Of a stretch of 64,000 nt of DNA, positions 63,305 to 64,000 are shown piece by piece. The stretch covers positions 2,644,769 to 2,708,768 of the forward strand of contig CP136575.1 in NCBI GenBank assembly GCA_035196065.1, given 5' to 3'. This DNA comes from Sphingobium sp. GTDB taxonomy: Bacteria > Pseudomonadota > Alphaproteobacteria > Sphingomonadales > Sphingomonadaceae. Position 1 is the stretch's first letter; each line of letters opens with the position of its first letter. Under the pieces are notes generated by a model that saw only the letters and a list, made by a program, of their open reading frames with translations, did not search any database and was not told where the DNA came from. The position numbers and the translations under genes were made by a program.

Positions 63305-63706
63305 TTACGGGCATCGCGGATCAAGCGCCGGCGGGCTGGAATCGCGGGTTTTCCAACTGCGATCAGGTGCCTGATATTTCTCACCGGGAACCGTACGTTC
63401 ACGGATCAGGCGGCAACCATTGGTAAAGGCGAACTCCTCCACCGTCGAACCATTTGCCACGGCCTGCTCGGTGTAGAGTTCCTTGCGCTTGATGTTGATG
63501 TCATCAACCAGTGCCTTGATTGCAGGCGTCGGCGGCACGACAAAACCCAGATAGCCGTCGGTCTTTTCACCAACGAGCCCCTCGCTGCGCGCCTGCTGAT
63601 AGGCTGGGTCGCGCTGCGCATGCACCGCGCTTGTCGCGGTTGCGCCGATCAGGATGGCGGCAAGAAGCATTTCCAACCTGTCCCGCATCTTTTCACTCAT
63701 GGCCAT
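63305..63706 (-). CDS. YdbL-like (DUF1318) secreted protein
   Basis: 133 residues: signal peptide (LLAAILIGATATSAVHA) and the DUF1318 domain QQARSEGLVGEKTDGYLGFV...VDDINIKRKELYTEQAVANGSTVEEFA. In E. coli ydbH-ynbE-ydbL form an operon for envelope phospholipid transport between membranes. Its ATG overlaps the ynbE stop by one base (TGATG), and an ATG two codons in (63700) is also possible. The order ynbE-ydbL is the same as in E. coli. Confidence 0.9.
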   Translation of the reverse strand: MAMSEKMRDRLEMLLAAILIGATATSAVHAQRDPAYQQARSEGLVGEKTDGYLGFVVPPTPAIKALVDDINIKRKELYTEQAVANGSTVEEFAFTNGCRLIRERTVPGEKYQAPDRSWKTRDSSPPALDPRCP

Positions 63707-63885
63707 CAGAACACTTCCTCATTCTCTTCCACCAGCTTTTTCGACGGTGCATCCAGCTTGACGAGAACGTCTTGCCGGATCGCGATGTTCAGGTTGATCA
63801 CGATCGGTTTGTCAGGCGCAGTGACCTGCACGCAACCGGCGAGAACCAAACCCGTCAAGGGCAGCAGAAAGAAGCCTTTCTTCAT
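63706..63885 (-). CDS. YnbE-like lipoprotein
   Basis: 59 residues: lipobox GLVLAGCVQ, then KPIVINLNIAIRQDVLVKLDAPSKKLVEENEEVF, matching YnbE (E. coli about 61 residues). It bridges outer-membrane-associated lipid transport with YdbH. ATG 63885 is the first residue of the signal sequence; the frame extends upstream but without family-like sequence. ydbH would be expected directly upstream on the minus strand, mostly beyond base 64000. Confidence 0.88.
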   Translation of the reverse strand: MKKGFFLLPLTGLVLAGCVQVTAPDKPIVINLNIAIRQDVLVKLDAPSKKLVEENEEVF

Positions 63886-64000
63886 GATAGACCGAATCGC
63901 ACCATTGCGACCGGCCGTCAATCTGTTGAACATATGCACCCCTTCCGCTTTCGCGATGCTGAACAGGGAATCGCGCCTCCCTATCACCTGATGAGATTCG
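63886..64000 (-). other. Edge region, possible end of ydbH
   Basis: 115 bases at the window edge. A family match to the YdbH C-terminus cannot be made from so little sequence. One minus frame reaches TGA-TAG at 63986-63981, which could be its stop, but this is not demonstrable here. Confidence 0.3.

Overview
The window looks like a chromosomal core region of an alphaproteobacterium, most likely a sphingomonad (Sphingopyxis/Sphingorhabdus-like; the genus is inferred, not proven). The grounds are the split ATP synthase operons with paired b and b' subunits, an 84-residue epsilon subunit without its C-terminal helices, a complete Entner-Doudoroff operon, hisZ between serA and purA, tad-type CpaF with Flp pilins, an AMACR-type CoA transferase, and fairly even high-GC coding throughout. 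There is no prophage, insertion sequence, integrase, CRISPR array or rRNA, one tRNA, and no gene-free stretch longer than 300 bases.

Layout. 0-1.6 kb: end of the F1 ATP synthase operon (atpD partial, atpC). 1.7-8.9 kb: EamA transporter, CpaF ATPase, alanine-rich lipoprotein, tRNA-Arg(CCT), DUF1178, grxC, comF, a degenerate methyltransferase, MutT, two Flp pilins and a PilZ protein. 8.9-21 kb: a long minus-strand block that reads, in transcription order, acs, AMACR-type CoA transferase, a fused alpha/beta 2-oxoacid dehydrogenase E1, a FabD-like acyltransferase, then zwf-edd-glk-eda-pgl (glucose to pyruvate by the Entner-Doudoroff route). 21-26 kb: SDR, prfB, a two-gene acyl-CoA dehydrogenase, DUF167, class II aldolase. 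26-33 kb: purA, a Cys-rich secreted esterase, hisZ, serA, serC. 33-39 kb: PepSY plus ferric-reductase-like pair, extensin-like lipoprotein, LOG protein, two coupled cytochromes c, pheA, desaturase. 39-47 kb: lipocalin, polA, GNAT, SH3 protein, 2-hydroxyacid dehydrogenase, amtB, PilZ. 47-59 kb: flavin oxidoreductase, glycosyltransferase, hydrolase, selO, astD, nth, small regulators, AI-2E permease, uvrC, SDR. 59-64 kb: the Fo ATP synthase operon (atpI-atpB-atpE-b'-b), a 2OG-Fe(II) oxygenase fused to a redoxin-like domain, and a ynbE-ydbL pair at the edge.

Most of the window is housekeeping. The best candidate for something under-described is the AMACR / fused E1 / FabD-like cassette at 14.5-19.0 kb. 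The acyltransferase keeps its catalytic Ser and His but has lost the malonyl-binding Arg, its start overlaps the stop of the fused E1, and a 9-bp inverted repeat sits just upstream of the first gene of the set. Other items worth a second look are the peroxidatic-Cys-less redoxin/2OG oxygenase fusion, the Cys-rich/esterase fusion inserted between hisZ and purA, the compact acyl-CoA dehydrogenase partner that lacks the middle domain, a 77-nt repeat present twice, and several operator-like inverted repeats.
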